Assembly: GCF_905147365.1 (NCBI RefSeq)
Contig: NC_056428.1
Span: 21,668,001-21,732,000 of the forward strand
Source: Aricia agestis
Taxonomy: Eukaryota > Arthropoda > Insecta > Lepidoptera > Lycaenidae
Reading direction: 5' to 3'
Length of the DNA: 64,000 bases
Position 1 is the stretch's first letter. Every line of letters starts with the position of its first letter. This document shows positions 21,111 to 33,600 of the stretch, piece after piece. Both the position numbers and the translations under genes were made by a program. The notes beneath the pieces are model-generated. The model worked only from the letters and a program-made list of their open reading frames with translations. It had not been told where the DNA came from and ran no database searches.

Positions 21111-22430
21111 TTTAACGACTTCCAAAAAGGTGGAGTTTATATATTCGGCTGTGGATTTAATATATTTTTTATTCTTTTTTGTATGTAAAACGATTACTCC
21201 GCCGTTTATTAACCGATTTAAAAAAAAATTGTTTTGTTGTATTAGGTTTCACTCCAATAAGGTACCATATTAAAAAAAGTGGTGACCTGATGATGGGATC
21301 CATGTGTAATCGAGGGAACTCTTCGAAATTCAAATGGTGGCAATATGGCGATTTTGGTTTTATATGAAGTATTCCAGGCATATGTCACCAAAAAGTAAGA
21401 TTTTGCACCAAGGTATACTATAGTCCCGAACTAAGAGAACTCCTTATAGATACAAGTTTGGGGGTTTGGGTGCTGTTTTAAGAACTGAAAGCATATAGCT
21501 ACTTTGCAAATTACATTCATCATCATCATGATCGCTACCACGTCAGGGGTCACCAATGTCACATAGTAGGTAGTATAATATGGAATATGGATACAATATG
21601 TCCCTACAACACCTGCATGCATTATCATTAATCACGTTATGTCCCTATTATTAGTACTTTTCATAGCGATTTTGAAAATATAATGTTGTCTTAAAATAAA
21701 TGATTCAAATGTTGAGCTGATGAGTTTTCATGCGGAAGTGCTATAATAGAACGACAGTTACAGAACAGAACACTAGAGCCTGTAGAGATAGGTGTTACAT
21801 ATTCACTATTCAGCATTGCTTGATAAACTCTAAGCATATACAATTATTGTATATATGCTTGGAGTTCTTTAAGAAATTCTGAAGTGAAGTCAGAATTCAG
21901 ATAATGGGTTTTCATATTATGAAGGTGTATCCTAGATCCAAAGTCATTAAGCAGAACCCATTAATCTTTACTATCTGTAAAGATTAATGGGCCTTACAAA
22001 TATCTAAAAAGAGTGAAATTATTATTTTTAACAAAAAATTAAAACCGACTTCCAAGTGAAAAAATAACATTACCTACTTATTCATAAATAAACTAAAAGT
22101 ATTAAATAATTCTTATTCTTTAGTAGTGCCTCTTTCAGAATTTACCTTAAAACCTCGACTATTTCTGTATACAATCTTCATAATTTTGAAGTCGGTACCA
22201 GTCCCAAAAATAAAAATATTTTGCCATAGAATTTACGATTCTGAGCGTGCCGACTTCAAAATAATGAAGATTGTATACAGAAATAGTCGAGGTTAAGGCA
22301 AATTCTGAAAGAGGTACTAAAGAGTAAAAATTATTTAATACTTTTCAGTTCATTTAAGAATAAATACTTATCTAATGTTATTGTTTTCACTTGGAAGTCA
22401 GTTTTATTTTTTTGTTAAAAATAATAATTT
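21111..22430 (+). mobile_element. Composite 'cgacttccaa' foldback element, copy A
   Basis: Starts ttaacgacttccaaaaaggt and ends acttggaagtcagttttat plus tttttgttaaaaataataat. Contains gatgatgggatcc and gtcaccaaaaagtaagattt blocks and an inner foldback (22040-22430). More diverged from copies B (25380-26784) and C (57256-58404) than they are from each other. Confidence 0.8.
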
Positions 22431-22704
22431 GTTGTCGGGCACAAGTTCGAGGTCAAACGGTTCCCTAGTGTAATCAAACAGTTTCCTAGTGTAAATAAAG
22501 AATCAATTTCTTCGGCATGTTGTAACATTTATATTTTGTAAATGGATAAACGCAAACGATTCATATTGATTTCTAATGATTATGAGCTCACGCCACCGAT
22601 CGCGATATATTCTGTGTCATCACCTCATGAACTTATAAAATAGCAAACACTCACCTCTTTTATAATTATATATAAGATCTTAATTACATTTAAAACTGTT
22701 TTTA

Positions 22705-23130
22705 AGGGGGCGACTAACCCTAAAGTGTCGATTTTATAATTAATTTTTATACTTGAAAATAAGCCACGAATTGTTTCATTTTCTAAAATTAGATACTATG
22801 TCATACATTATTATATTTCCGAGAATTCGATCTGAGCAAAACACGATATCTTAAAATTTTCTCGATAGAAAAAAATCACAAAGATGCATCTAATTTTCAC
22901 GCTTTTTATTTATTGCCAAAACCGTGCATTGAACTAAGTTAATATTTTAACACATTGTATAATATTCTATCATTGAGAGATCGACCAAGCGGATTTTTAA
23001 AATGTTGTATATTTATCGAGTTATTGAGAAAAAACTTATTTGGCCATGAATCCGCGTCGTCCTTTTTCACCTGGCATATGAAAGACGGGCGTGAGTGTGA
23101 AGATTTTTATCTCCAGTAGTCAAATTAATT
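22705..23130 (+). repeat. Dispersed repeat, about 400 bp, also found at 56335-56760 inverted
   Basis: gggggcgactaaccctaaag, atcacaaagatgcat, and cgcgtcgtcctttttcacct with catatgaaagacgggcgtga all recur inverted in the centre of the foldback at 55845-56997. This copy lacks the flanking arms. Confidence 0.8.
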
Positions 23131-23745
23131 CGAAATTTGCATACGTATTAAGAGCCAATGACAATGTAATAATTTGTTAAAAAAAATACGTGTTTGTTCA
23201 GTTTTTTTAAACATTATTATTATTTAACAGAAAGGGTCTGATTAGGGGTTCCTTAATTTTAAGTAGAGTATGAAACCTCGGCCGTCAGTATAATTATTTT
23301 GGTATTTATTATTTATTCTATATCAACCTTGCTCTGTTTCCTGAGTGTTTTAGTAACATCCTTTGGTCAATCAAGCAAAAAATATAGTCGGTTACATACG
23401 TGGTCGTATTGGTCTGATTGGTCATACGAACACAATCATGGAACCGTCTAGAATTAATACGCGTATCGTCTACAAAAAAATTAATACATAATTACTAATT
23501 AGCAACTCAGTTACGAAAGAGTGCTGTTAGAATTAGATTAATTTTACGCGTCTCTTTAAATTACTCAATATTTATATTTAATAATAACAATAAACTTCAT
23601 TCCCATTATAAAAACATTACACAACATGAAATTATCACTCAATAAAATACATAATAAAAAACACAATGATATTCTATGTTACTAATTGAAAAAACAGCTA
23701 ATGATGAAAACAATATATAAGAAACTTAAGAACTAAAACTAATCT
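23130..23745. other. AT-rich intergenic, no gene recognised
   Basis: No exon, RNA gene or repeat family recognised. Confidence 0.45.
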
Positions 23746-23930
23746 ATACTAATATTATAAAGAGGTAAACTTTGTTTGTTTGTTTGTTTGTTTGTTTAAT
23801 TGTAATGAATAGGCCCAAAAACTACTGGACTGATTTCAATAATTCTTTCACCATTCGAAAGCTACATTATCTACGAGTAACATAGGCTACTTTTTATGTT
23901 GGAAAATATAGGGTTCCGTAAGATATTTCA
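23745..23930 (+). repeat. (TTTG)n-associated repeat
   Basis: ctatactaatattataaaga, a TTTG microsatellite at about 23773-23797, then atgaataggcccaaaaacta and acataggctactttttatgt. A common lepidopteran arrangement, single copy here. Confidence 0.65.
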
Positions 23931-24508
23931 GTTTTTCGGAAATAACCAGAAAATTTACTTATTTTGCGTACGCTGCCTAAACTATAAAAGATAGCACTAT
24001 ACAATGTTCTAAGTAAATGTAGATCTTATAAATATCTACAAAAATGTCCGCGACACACTATACCTATCTATGTCAAGTGAGGCACAAAAACCATTTTTTT
24101 ATTTAAAAATTTTGATTTTTTGGACTACATTTAAACGCATTTATTTTACTTATACTAATAATCCTTATCAAAATAAATCATTTCATCATTAAGTACAGTT
24201 TATGTAGATTATATTTGGTCTTTGAATGATTAAAATTGGACTTAGAAGTTATGGCGAAATTAAAATATTGCGATTTACACCCGTTTCGAAGTGGGCGCTG
24301 GCGCTACCAATGCTGGGGTGCGCTCGCGGGAGGGGTATCACTAATACCTATTGTACACATTGAAAAGGTCTACAGAAAACTCCGCGATGGTATAAGTAAA
24401 TATATCTCTTATGCATATCCCACAATAACATTTTTTTGTCATTTAATTTTAACTTCAAATAATGGCTAATTTTCGAAGCGATTTTAACCAATAAGGCAAT
24501 AATCCTTA

Positions 24509-24706
24509 TCTTATATCTTTAAACGAGCAATTCTTGTATATAAATATATAATCGGAATCTTGGAATCGGCTCCAACGATTATCATGAAATTTAGTATATA
24601 GGGGGTTTCGGGTGCGATAAATCGATCTAGCTAGGAATCATTTTTAGAAAATGTCATTTTATTCGTGTTTTATCGAATACCGAGCAAAGCTCGGTCAAAT
24701 ATCTAG
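24509..24706 (+). mobile_element. Lep1-like Helitron, complete, 198 bp
   Basis: A|TCTTATATCTTTAAACGAGC at the left; hairpin ACCGAGC-aaa-GCTCGGT, seven bases, CTAG|T at the right. Same length as 12038-12235 with few differences. No protein is encoded. Confidence 0.93.
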
Positions 24707-24989
24707 TTTACTTTAAATACATTATTGATTATGGCCCTCTACAACATAATATTATGATTTAAATTTTAAATTAATATTTTCGAAGATATTACAGATTTAA
24801 AAATTGCGGGACGTAGCTTTTGCGGCAGTACCGACCATTGCGGGCCACGGGTAGTAATAATAATAAATAATAATAATAAAGCCTTTTATTTCCTCGATAC
24901 ATACCATTTTAACAAACATGGGTTGGCCACGGGTAGTAGTGAATATAAATTATTTAAAATCAAAACTACTGAATCGATTTTAATCATTT

Positions 24990-25222
24990 TTAGGGTTCCG
25001 TACCCAAAGGGTAAAAACGGGACCCTATTACTAAGACTTCGTTGTCTGTCCATCTATCCGTCTGTCTGTCTGTCGCCAGGCTTTATCTCAAGAACCGCTA
25101 TAGCCAGACTTCAGAAATTTTCACATATTATTATTGTGTATATCTGTTGCCGCTTAGATAACAAATACTAAAAACAAAATAATATTAATTCGTACGCGAG
25201 TCCGACTCGCACTTGGCTGATT
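24990..25222 (+). repeat. 'agggttccgta' repeat, internally deleted copy
   Basis: tagggttccgtacccaaagg through ccgcttagataacaaatact, then jumps directly to cgcgagtccgactcgcactt. Confidence 0.8.
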
Positions 25223-25379
25223 TTTAACCCCCGACAAAAAAGAGGGCTGTTATTATTTCAGTGATATAGGCTATAATATATTTTATACCCGTGCGAAGCC
25301 GGGGCGGGTCGCTAGTCATAAAATATTTTTGTTAATCAATTTCTTCGATGGTACCTACCTATAGTATTATTATGGTTGG

Positions 25380-26784
25380 TGGACTCCTTGACATTTGTAT
25401 AGAAACATATTATAGTGATTTCAATTTTTTCTGAAGCATTCGAGGTAAATGCTACCAAAAAGTAATATTTTGCACCAGGTTATACCCTGGATCCGAAGGT
25501 ACCCAACAGAACTTTTGAATCCTTATAGATACAGGTTCGGGGATTTCGGCATTGTTTAAACAACTGAAAGCATAAGCCAACACATCAATTTATTTGATCA
25601 TCATCATCAAAATCATAATTATGCCATGGGCCCATGGGCCATCACACTATGACCCAATTATTGATGCTTTTCGTGATATTTTGCATCGAAGCAGATGTTT
25701 TTGATAATTATTTCGCTGTTTGTGGACCGATTTTCAAAATTCTTGTGTTGTTGTATAAGGTATAATCTTGATTTTGTATAATAATTACGAAAGTGGTTAG
25801 CTGATGATGGGATCTATGAGCGATCGAAGGAAATCCTTGAAATTTATCAAAAAAATCTTAGTGGTTAAAATGTTGTTTCTAGTAACTTAAACATATGTTA
25901 CGAATAAGAGAAAGTTCATACGAAGGTGTCTCTTGGTCCAAAGGCACTGAACAGAACTCCTGAACCTTTAAAGATAAAAGTTTTTAAATTGCAGCATCGC
26001 TAAGATAACTGCAAGCATTTACCACAATTTCGCTTACAGTAACATAATGTGAATAGTTAACATTCGTAGTGGTTATTTACGCATATAAAGCCTTATCTTT
26101 CAAATAACGAAAAAGAGTGAAATTATTATTTTTAACAAAAAATTAAAACCGACTTCCAAGGTAAAAACAATAATAATATGAACTAAAAAGTATTAAATAA
26201 CTCTTACTCTATAATAGTGCCTTTTTCAGAATTCGTCTAAATCTCAACTATTTCTGTACATACTACAGTCTTCATTACTTTGACGACCTCTGTGGCTCAG
26301 TGGTGAGCGCGTTGGTAGCTCAATGCCGGGGGTCGCGGGTTCGAATCCCGCCGACGGAACAAAAAGTTTTCAATGTTCCCGCGTCTGGATGTGTATTAAA
26401 TATGTGTATGATATAATAAAAATCTTAAATATATGTATAGTATAAAAGTATTAAATATATTTCCGTTGTCTGGTACCTGTAACACAAGTCCTTTAGGTAC
26501 TTAGCACGGGGCCAGACTGACGTGGTGTGAAGCGTCCATAGATATTATAGGTACCAGTCCCAAAAGCTTCAGATATTCTGATATTGACTGAACTCACGAT
26601 AAAATTAGCTGATACCGACTTCAAATAATGAAGACTGTAGTATGTACAGAAATAGTTGAGATTTAGACGAATTCTGAAAAAGGCACTATTATAGAGTAAG
26701 AGTTATTTAATACTTTTTAGTTCATATTATTATTGTTTTTACCTTGGAAGTCGGTTTTAATTTTTTGTTAAAAATAATAATTAC
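25380..26784 (+). mobile_element. Composite 'cgacttccaa' element, copy B, carrying a nested SINE
   Basis: Closely matches copy C from ggactc(c/t)ttga onwards; the first 150 or so bases are missing. The inner foldback (26115-26784) is present with both arms and is interrupted by a SINE at 26284-26557. Ends tcggttttaattttttgtta. Confidence 0.88.
26284..26557 (+). mobile_element. tRNA-derived SINE family A, full length
   Basis: tRNA-like head with A-box-like tggctcagtggtgagcg and B-box gggttcgaatcccgcc, then ggaacaaaaagttttcaatg, an AT-rich body, and tail gtctggtacctgtaacacaa with cagactgacgtggtg. Pol III-derived, non-coding. Confidence 0.88.
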
Positions 26785-26950
26785 TCTACGTGATTGCTCG
26801 ATCGAGCAAAACCGTATATGAGTACTTACACTAAAGTTGACGTAATTGAGAGCAATCTTAATTTTATTTATCATTGTCCCTACGCTCAATGCTTGACGTG
26901 TTCGAAGGTTTCCAAATTTTTTTAATTTCGATATCATTGTAACCTATACT

Positions 26951-27647
26951 GTACCCGCCGAAACATGGCGGTAGCGGTCATTGACTCCCTGTCAAAAACT
27001 TGTCATTTTTAGGGTTCCGTACCTCAAAAGGAAAAAACGGAACCCTTATAGGATCACTTTGTTGTCCGTCTGTCCGTCCGTCCGTCTGTCAAGACCCTTT
27101 TTCTCAGGAACGCGTGGAGGTATGAAGCTGAAATTTATATCAATTACTCAGGTCTACTGTCCCTTGAAGCTGTGAAAAAATCAAACTTCTAAGCCAACGC
27201 AATCAAAAGATACAGCCGTTTATGCCGCAAATTTTCGACACTTGCAAGGGAATCAAAACCTACAGGGTGCTTCCCGTGAACTCAGAATCTTGAAATTTGG
27301 TACGAAGCAACGTCTTATAGCATAGATAAAGGAAAAATTACGAAAACCATAAATTTTTAGTTACATCACATAATATATTTTTTTTTAATAATTTTAAACT
27401 TACTACCCATTTCCTCATAAACGCGTAGAGGTATTAAATTGAAATTCATACCAAATACTCAGGTCTATAATACCTTTAAGCTGTCGGAACCCTCGGTGCG
27501 CGAGTCCGACTCGCACTTGGCCGGTTTTTTTTATATAAACCGCGATTGACAATGAAGTGTCAGATGTTGTCAATCGCGGCTTTGTATAGAAAATGACAGG
27601 TTTTTGACAAGGAGTCAATGACCGCTCCCGCCATGTTTCGGCGGGTA
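26951..27647. mobile_element. Foldback MITE interrupted by an 'agggttccgta' repeat
   Basis: Outer arms gtacccgccgaaacatggcg and its inverse cgccatgtttcggcgggtac bound the element. The left arm reads up to cttgtcattttt, then the inserted repeat (27010-27529), then tataaaccgcgattgacaa. The unoccupied form is seen at 137-262. Confidence 0.88.
27010..27529 (+). repeat. 'agggttccgtacctcaaaag' repeat, copy 1 (internally deleted)
   Basis: First 470 or so bases look identical or nearly so to 40978-41450. The 3' end skips about 270 bases to ggaaccctcggtgcgcgagt and ends cgcacttggccggttttttt. Confidence 0.88.
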
Positions 27648-27659
27648 CAGTATAGATGA

Positions 27660-28610
27660 CGAGTATATTTACTATTTTATATAATTTCCGCGTCATTATG
27701 GTAAGACCAATGTTTGTAAATAGCACTTATATGTGATAGTTAATGTGTTTGTTACTTGAGTGGTCACGACTCACAAGTCATTTAACTTGGATGACCTCCT
27801 TTGGGGGCAAGGATAATATTCATACCAAAGGTTGGGAAAGAGGCTTAATAGCTATAACTTTACAAAACACAACGTAAAAAACAACGAAGTGTTAACAAAA
27901 CAGCTGCAAGCAAGCATATAGCCGCCGCGCTGACGGTTCTCCCTCCGTCTTATGAATTTTCTATTTTACCAATCCCAAAAGTTACATGACTTTTGTGCAA
28001 GTGCACAACGTCGTTAGAGAAATAGTCGGATGCGCGGAAAATGCTTTAGGAATAATGACATTGACCAAATAAAATAAAAAATTCTACAGTAGGGGTTGGT
28101 ATAAGATCTACACATTTACATCAACTAATACTCGCTTGAATTTGGAAATGGTACCTAATTTTTTTTAGACAAAAAAGAGATTTTTCTGAAGAATCACACT
28201 CCTTGATAGTAAATAATACATGTCATAATATGTGATTTTTCGATTGAAGACTAGATCAGTTAATAGTTGTTTAGGTATAAGGGAATTTTAAATTTTCTTG
28301 ACGAAAATGTGATCTAACTACTCACGTGTCGCGATCTAATACACCAGTGAAATCATGTTGGCAACCATTACCGAATATTTGCTATGGAGTTATTTTTACA
28401 CGGGCCTAAGTGGGAAATCAAACATCGCACTTGTGGTAAGTGTGCTAACTGTTAGTGTCAATACCACTATTTGGTCAAACTCAGCGGCAAAGCAGGTGCA
28501 GAGAATGTACCATCCAAGAATTCTTAGGCATATGCTGGACCTACAGCAGTTGGTCGGATTATGTCAATTCAAAATTTTTTGTTGATTTCTGATACCTAAT
28601 GAAATGAAAT
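27660..28610. other. Intergenic, no gene supported
   Basis: Mixed-composition sequence. A 76-codon frame starts at 28355 and contains a GTAAGT, but it has no recognisable domain. Confidence 0.4.
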
Positions 28611-28617
28611 GAAATAT

Positions 28618-28810
28618 ACAGAGTGTAACAAAAATAAGTGATAATACTTTGGGATGTGTATGTGTTCCTTGTAGAGAGTTCACTGTGAAAGTAGCAGCGC
28701 TGAAAGACCAAAAATTTTTCGTCTTTCAGCGCTGCACTTTCACAGTGAACTCTCTACAAGGAACACGTACACATTCTAAAGTATTATCACTTATTTTTGT
28801 TACACCCTGT
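28618..28810. mobile_element. 'gtgtaacaaaa' MITE in near-perfect palindrome form
   Basis: acagagtgtaacaaaaataa at one end, ttatttttgttacaccctgt at the other, with ttcactgtgaaagtagcagc/gctgcactttcacagtgaa inside. The central spacer found in other copies is lost, leaving an almost continuous hairpin. Confidence 0.88.
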
Positions 28811-29124
28811 ATATTATATCATAACACGATTGGCCAACTTTTATAACACATAATCAATCAAAAAGACCTTTTTGCTGTCATGTATCACACGTCTCTTTTT
28901 ACAACGCAGTGTTACTGATAGTGACATCTCTCTTGCTCAGGCCTTTGTTTCTGTATTCCGCTAGGATTAACTTTATGGGCGCGAGCCGCCCTCTCATAGA
29001 AAGAGACACAATAGAACTAAATAGAGAAATAGAACGAAACGAGACACAATAGAAATTTTATTGTGTCTCGTTTTTCCACGATCGACGGGTTAATATCACT
29101 GCTTTTAAACAAAATATGTAACAA

Positions 29125-29712
29125 ATAAATTATAAGCAAAAAACTTTTTGAAAAAAAGCTTTTATTTAAATGCTTACTTTATATATATTAATATATTTAT
29201 AGCAAGACATATTTTCTATACTAAATCCACATGCCACAGAAATATATATTATAGCTGAGTGTGTGGTCACGCGAAATTAGTATAGAAAATATATATTAAT
29301 ATGCCGAGCTATAAATATATTAATATATATTATAGCTAAGTCTGTGACGGGCTTTAAAAAGAAGAAAATAAATTTCCCCTTAAAAATTCTAACTATTAAG
29401 TTGTAACCTCAATATATTATACAATTTGCATGATAATAAAAGCTTGTCGCGTGATTTGTTAATAATAAACTAGTAAGTGCCAATTTAACTGAGTAATCCG
29501 ATATTACGTTTTTTATTGTATTAAAGTAATTAAATATTGACAGATTGTTAAGTCTCGCGACAAGCTTTTATTATAATGTAAATTGTATAATATATTGAGG
29601 TTACAACTTAATAGTTAGAATTTTTAAGGTGAAATTTATTTTCTTCTTTTTAAAGTAAGCATTTAAATAAAAGATTTTTTTCAAAAAGTTTTTTGCTTAT
29701 AATTTATTTTTT
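29125..29712. mobile_element. Foldback element with an inner element nested in its left arm
   Basis: Right arm 29556-29712 is continuous. The left arm is split: 29125-29175 (ttataagcaaaaaacttttt, aaatgcttactttа region) and 29352-29455 (taaaaagaagaaaataaatt). Between them 29176-29351 is a separate AT-rich foldback (tattaatatatttatagc words). Confidence 0.75.
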
Positions 29713-29814
29713 GTTTTTTAGTTATATCTCTGACTTGATTTCTTAAGTCTGCTTGATTGTATTTTGTTTTGTTTCAAGAATTTTTAAAATCTGATTGACT
29801 TAATTTAAGTCTTT

Positions 29815-30050
29815 AAGGCGGCCGGAGGCCACCTCCGTAGAATTCTATCTGTTGCTAAAAGACTTGGAGGCGTCCCTTGTTGCCAGGGACCTCGGCGTGA
29901 CTTCTCACCACCGCCACTTCAATTCAACAAAGTTTCGTAGAACTCGTTCTGCGGTTAAAACCTATGTGACCATGAAAATTATTACCTATTTTTGCTTGGA
30001 GGGCGGCAAATTGGGATTTTGCTCCCCCCTTTTTAAAACGTAGATCCGGG
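29815..30050. other. No supported gene
   Basis: Moderate G+C, short frames only; the word aggcggccggaggccacc is palindromic. Nothing recognised. Confidence 0.35.
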
Positions 30051-30125
30051 CCTGGACACGACACGTCACGTCACATCATGTTTCGATACGACACCATACG
30101 ACACGACACGGCACGGCAGGATACG

Positions 30126-30720
30126 ACTTTTTAATTTACTCTTAATGAGCCTTTTAAAGTAACTATATTCCCCTATCTGAAATGAGCCGCCATATTGGAT
30201 GTAGCATGACATTACATTCGTTTCCGAGTTATTCTCAATGAGCCCTTTCATTTGATACCCATGTTGCAGAAGTGCATTAAAAATAACTATATCCCCCTAC
30301 CTTGAATGAGACGCCATATTGGATGTAGAATGACATAACATTCGTTTACAAGTTACTCTCAATGAGCCCTTTCATTTGATACCCATATTGCAGAAGTGTA
30401 TTAAAAATAACTATACCTCTATCTTGGATGAGCCGCCATATTGGATGTAGTATGGACATTACATTCGTTTTCGAGTTACTCTCAAAAAACCCTTTCATTT
30501 AATATCCATATTGTAGAACTGCATAGAAAATAACTATTTCGCCATCTTGGATGGTCGGCCATATTGGATTTAGAGTGATGTCACATACAATATCATCCAA
30601 ACTAAACGTGCCTGCAAAATTTTAGCTCGATCGGTTAAATATATCTACTTCAAAATTGAGTTCCGAGATTTCACCCGAACATACATACTTACATACATAC
30701 AGAGCAAGTTAAATAAAAGC
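30126..30720 (+). mobile_element. Probable RTE-type non-LTR retrotransposon 3' end with tandem units
   Basis: Four units of about 120 bases share caatgagccctttcatttga, taccca-attgcagaagtg and cgccatattggatgtag. The last unit runs into gcaaaattttagctcgatcg and a short tandem acatacatac end. Pattern fits RTE 3' ends as known from Lepidoptera; no reverse transcriptase is present. Confidence 0.6.
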
Positions 30721-30888
30721 TTTTAATAAAAAACCGTAGATTTGATTTTATTACGACGGAAAAATAACCAAAATAAAGACGTTAACACTAAACAGGACAA
30801 CCTTTTTTAACTCTAGATATCGAAATCTGGAAAACATATTTTTATCAATACATTCGTCCGTTTTAGAGGTCACTAACACCCTTTTTAG

Positions 30889-31346
30889 GGTTCCGTACTC
30901 AAAGGGTAAAAACGGAACCCTATTACTAAGACTTCGATGTCTGTATGTCCGTCTATCTGTCCGTCTGTCCGTCCGTCTATCTGTCTGTCCGTCTGTCTGT
31001 CTCAAGGCTGTATCTCAAGAACCGCTATAGCTAGATTTCTGAAAATTTCACAGATTATGTATATCTGTTGCCGCTTTAATAACAAACACTAAAAACAAAA
31101 TAAATTAAATATTTAAGGGGGGTTCCCATACGACAGACGTGGGTTTTTTAGCCTTTTTTGCTCGATATCAATAATGGCAACATGTAGGCACTTGAAATTT
31201 TCACAGAATGATCAATTATATGTACTTACTTTAATAATTAATAATATCCCATCCCATTCCATACAAAAAACACATTTTTACCTATTTTTCCTCTATAATG
31301 GTACGGAATCATTCGTGCGCGAGCCCATTTCGCACTCTGCCGATTT
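30889..31346 (+). repeat. 'agggttccgta' repeat, near full length
   Basis: tagggttccgtactcaaagg at the start, a ctgtccgtctgt run, ccgctttaataacaaacact, atatcaataatggcaacatg, and a tail tcgtgcgcgagcccatttcg. Confidence 0.82.
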
Positions 31347-31659
31347 GTTACAGAATTTTAATACTTATATCAACATAAACAAAACATAAAAATAAAAATT
31401 AAAAACATAATCACAAAACAGAACGAGATTTTTTGTGTTGAATTTATAATACCTAGAAATCTGTGAAACAATTTTTCATCAACAGTCGTTCACATAAGGT
31501 CAGCAACATGAAATAAATCAAAAACCGAAATTAATTTTATAGAAAAAAATACCCAAACGAAAAACGTAAACAGATTAACAGAACGAGCTTTATTTAAAGT
31601 TCTATGTGTGTGTATTACCTCTGGAAACCGGTAAAAGTAAAACAAAATATATTTTTTCA

Positions 31660-31840
31660 TTTTTTAGAGTTACGTATGGCGGGAGGTGTGGGACCCAGAA
31701 AAAAATATGGGCGTTGTGTAGAGGTTTGGGGGTGTTTTATTTCATCTAGATGCATTTTAAATTAAAACAATGGGGGCACTAAAACTTTTTTTTTTTTCAA
31801 AGTGGGCAGTAGACAAAATGGTGCACATCATTAAAACTTA
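31660..31840. repeat. Fragment of hAT-like element (also at 35200-35350)
   Basis: gtgggacccagaaaaaaata, gggcgttgtgtagagg, tgcattttaaatt and caaagtgggcagtagacaaa are shared with 35200-35350 in the same order. Confidence 0.6.
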
Positions 31841-32165
31841 CATAATTCTGCGGTTTTGATGCCATAAAATAACGTCAAAAGGTCAAAAGGAGGAATGACT
31901 TGACTAAAATATAATATTATTCGCAATAAAATAAAAATGCGTACCGGATGTACAAACTTCAATGAAAGTCCATCTGGATTCTGGACTGTTATTTATGAGT
32001 TTTATTTCAAGGATTTTTCCATTATAATAATAACTAGCTGTTGCCCGCGACTTCATCCGCGTTAACATAGTATAATAACAAAGATGGATAGTTTTCTCCT
32101 TTTTGTTTTTGTGGTTCCTTATACAAAGGGTAAAAACGGACCCTATTTAAGCAAACGTCAAACGT

Positions 32166-32690
32166 AAACGTCAATAAACTTTCATGTTTCTAACTCAAGA
32201 AATGACGGACTTTCATTGAAACTTTCTACCCCAATTTCACCCCCTTGGGGGTAGAATTACCAGAAACACTTAAATACGTATCCATTAATTTTTAATCAGT
32301 AGCATAAAAATAAAGTGTCATGTTTCTAACTCAAGAAATGACGGACTTTCATTCAAACTTTCAACCCCAATTTCCACCCCCTTGGGGGTAGAATTTCCAA
32401 AAACGCTTAAATACGTATCCATTCATTTTTAATCAGTAACCCAAAAATAAAGTTTCATGTTTCTAACTCAAGAAATGACGGACTTTGATTAAAACTTTCA
32501 ACCCTTATTTCACCCCCTTCGGGGTAAAATTTTCAAAATTCCTTCATTAGTGGGTGTCTACTTAAAAAACAACCCTACTCACCAAATTTCGTGGCTGTAA
32601 CTTTTACAGTTTTTGCTCAGCGATAATGAATCAGTCAGTCAGTCAGTCAGTCAGTCAGTCAGGACATGTAATTTTATAAGTATAGAAGAT
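32166..32690 (+). repeat. Repeat with internal tandem units of about 120 bp, copy 2
   Basis: Same order of words as 14046-14590: tgtttctaactcaagaaatg recurs three times, each with caccccc-ttgggggta. Ends in a run of (CAGT)n at about 32632-32660. Confidence 0.78.
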
Positions 32691-32692
32691 AG

Positions 32693-32978
32693 ATAATAAT
32701 ACTCCCCACACCGGTTTCGGCGACGGTGCGTCTATTACGCAGGAGTAATTTTTATAGTGCCCAAGTGTGTGCACAAGAGCACTCTCTATTCCTTTCACTC
32801 TCATAACCTAGGGGGACGGAAGACCCATCCGTCGCATGGATCATCTTACTTGTCAGATAATCAGGTGATCAGCCTGCATCGTCCTAACCAAACTTGGAAA
32901 TAATATGTTTCCAACGCGGGAATCGAACCCACGACCTCCGGTCAAGAGCCACGCTCGAAGCCACTAGACCACGGAGGC
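32693..32978 (-). mobile_element. tRNA-derived SINE family B, antisense
   Basis: Minus strand opens with cgcctccgtggtctagtggc and a B-box gggttcgattcccgc, then ttggaaacatattatttcca and a long body ending ccggtgtggggagtatt. Plus-strand copy at 43517-43893. Confidence 0.85.
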
Positions 32979-33084
32979 GTTATAATAATACAGATGACGC
33001 CCGCAACTCCGTTGCGCGTAAAATTCGTCAATCGCGCGGGAACCGTACATTTTTCGGGATAACAATTATTATCCTTCCAATTAT

Positions 33085-33242
33085 GTCCTTTCCCGGGACT
33101 TAAAGTATCTCCATACAAATTGTTAGCAAAAACGATTCAGCGGTTTAGGCGTTAAGACGGAACAGACAGACAGACAAACAGAGATACAGACGAACAAACG
33201 GCACAAATAACCACATTTTCGTATTTATAACATTAGTATGGA
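33085..33242 (-). mobile_element. (CTGT)-family Helitron-like element, antisense
   Basis: Minus strand begins TCCATACTAATGTTATAAAT, then a ctgtctgtctgt run and gtcccgggaaaggacataat. The right part is lost. Confidence 0.72.
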
Positions 33243-33600
33243 ATATGAATTAAATTAATAGGTCTGCGGTTTTAGATTTTATGTTTACCTCATGAAGTTA
33301 ATATACTAGGTATATTAACTTTATGGTTTACCTATCTTAATCGACGTACATCACAATCAGTTTAGGAGTTATACTAGCTAAAAGCCAAGCTATGTGAGGG
33401 CTCTCGTCGTCAAACCTCTTCACTGACTGATGATAATTAATGCATCATATAGATAAAAAATACTATATTAAAGCACAAGTCAATAGGCGTGATAGTTTAT
33501 TACTTAATTTTAATTTAAAGAAGAGTTTTAAAGGATTTTTTATTATAGTGTCGGAAAATTCATGAAACGTTGGGGCATTTCTCGTAGATACATACTCGTA

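Noticed and set aside
26284..26360. tRNA gene
   Set aside because: Head of SINE family A; the same head and body recur at 62984-63262.
28355..28585. 76-codon open frame as a first exon (contains GTAAGT)
   Set aside because: No domain, no partner exon downstream in phase that I can recognise.
30055..30125. CRISPR-like or satellite array (repeated acgacac words)
   Set aside because: Only a short run of tandem cacga/tacga words without spacers; simple low-complexity repeat.
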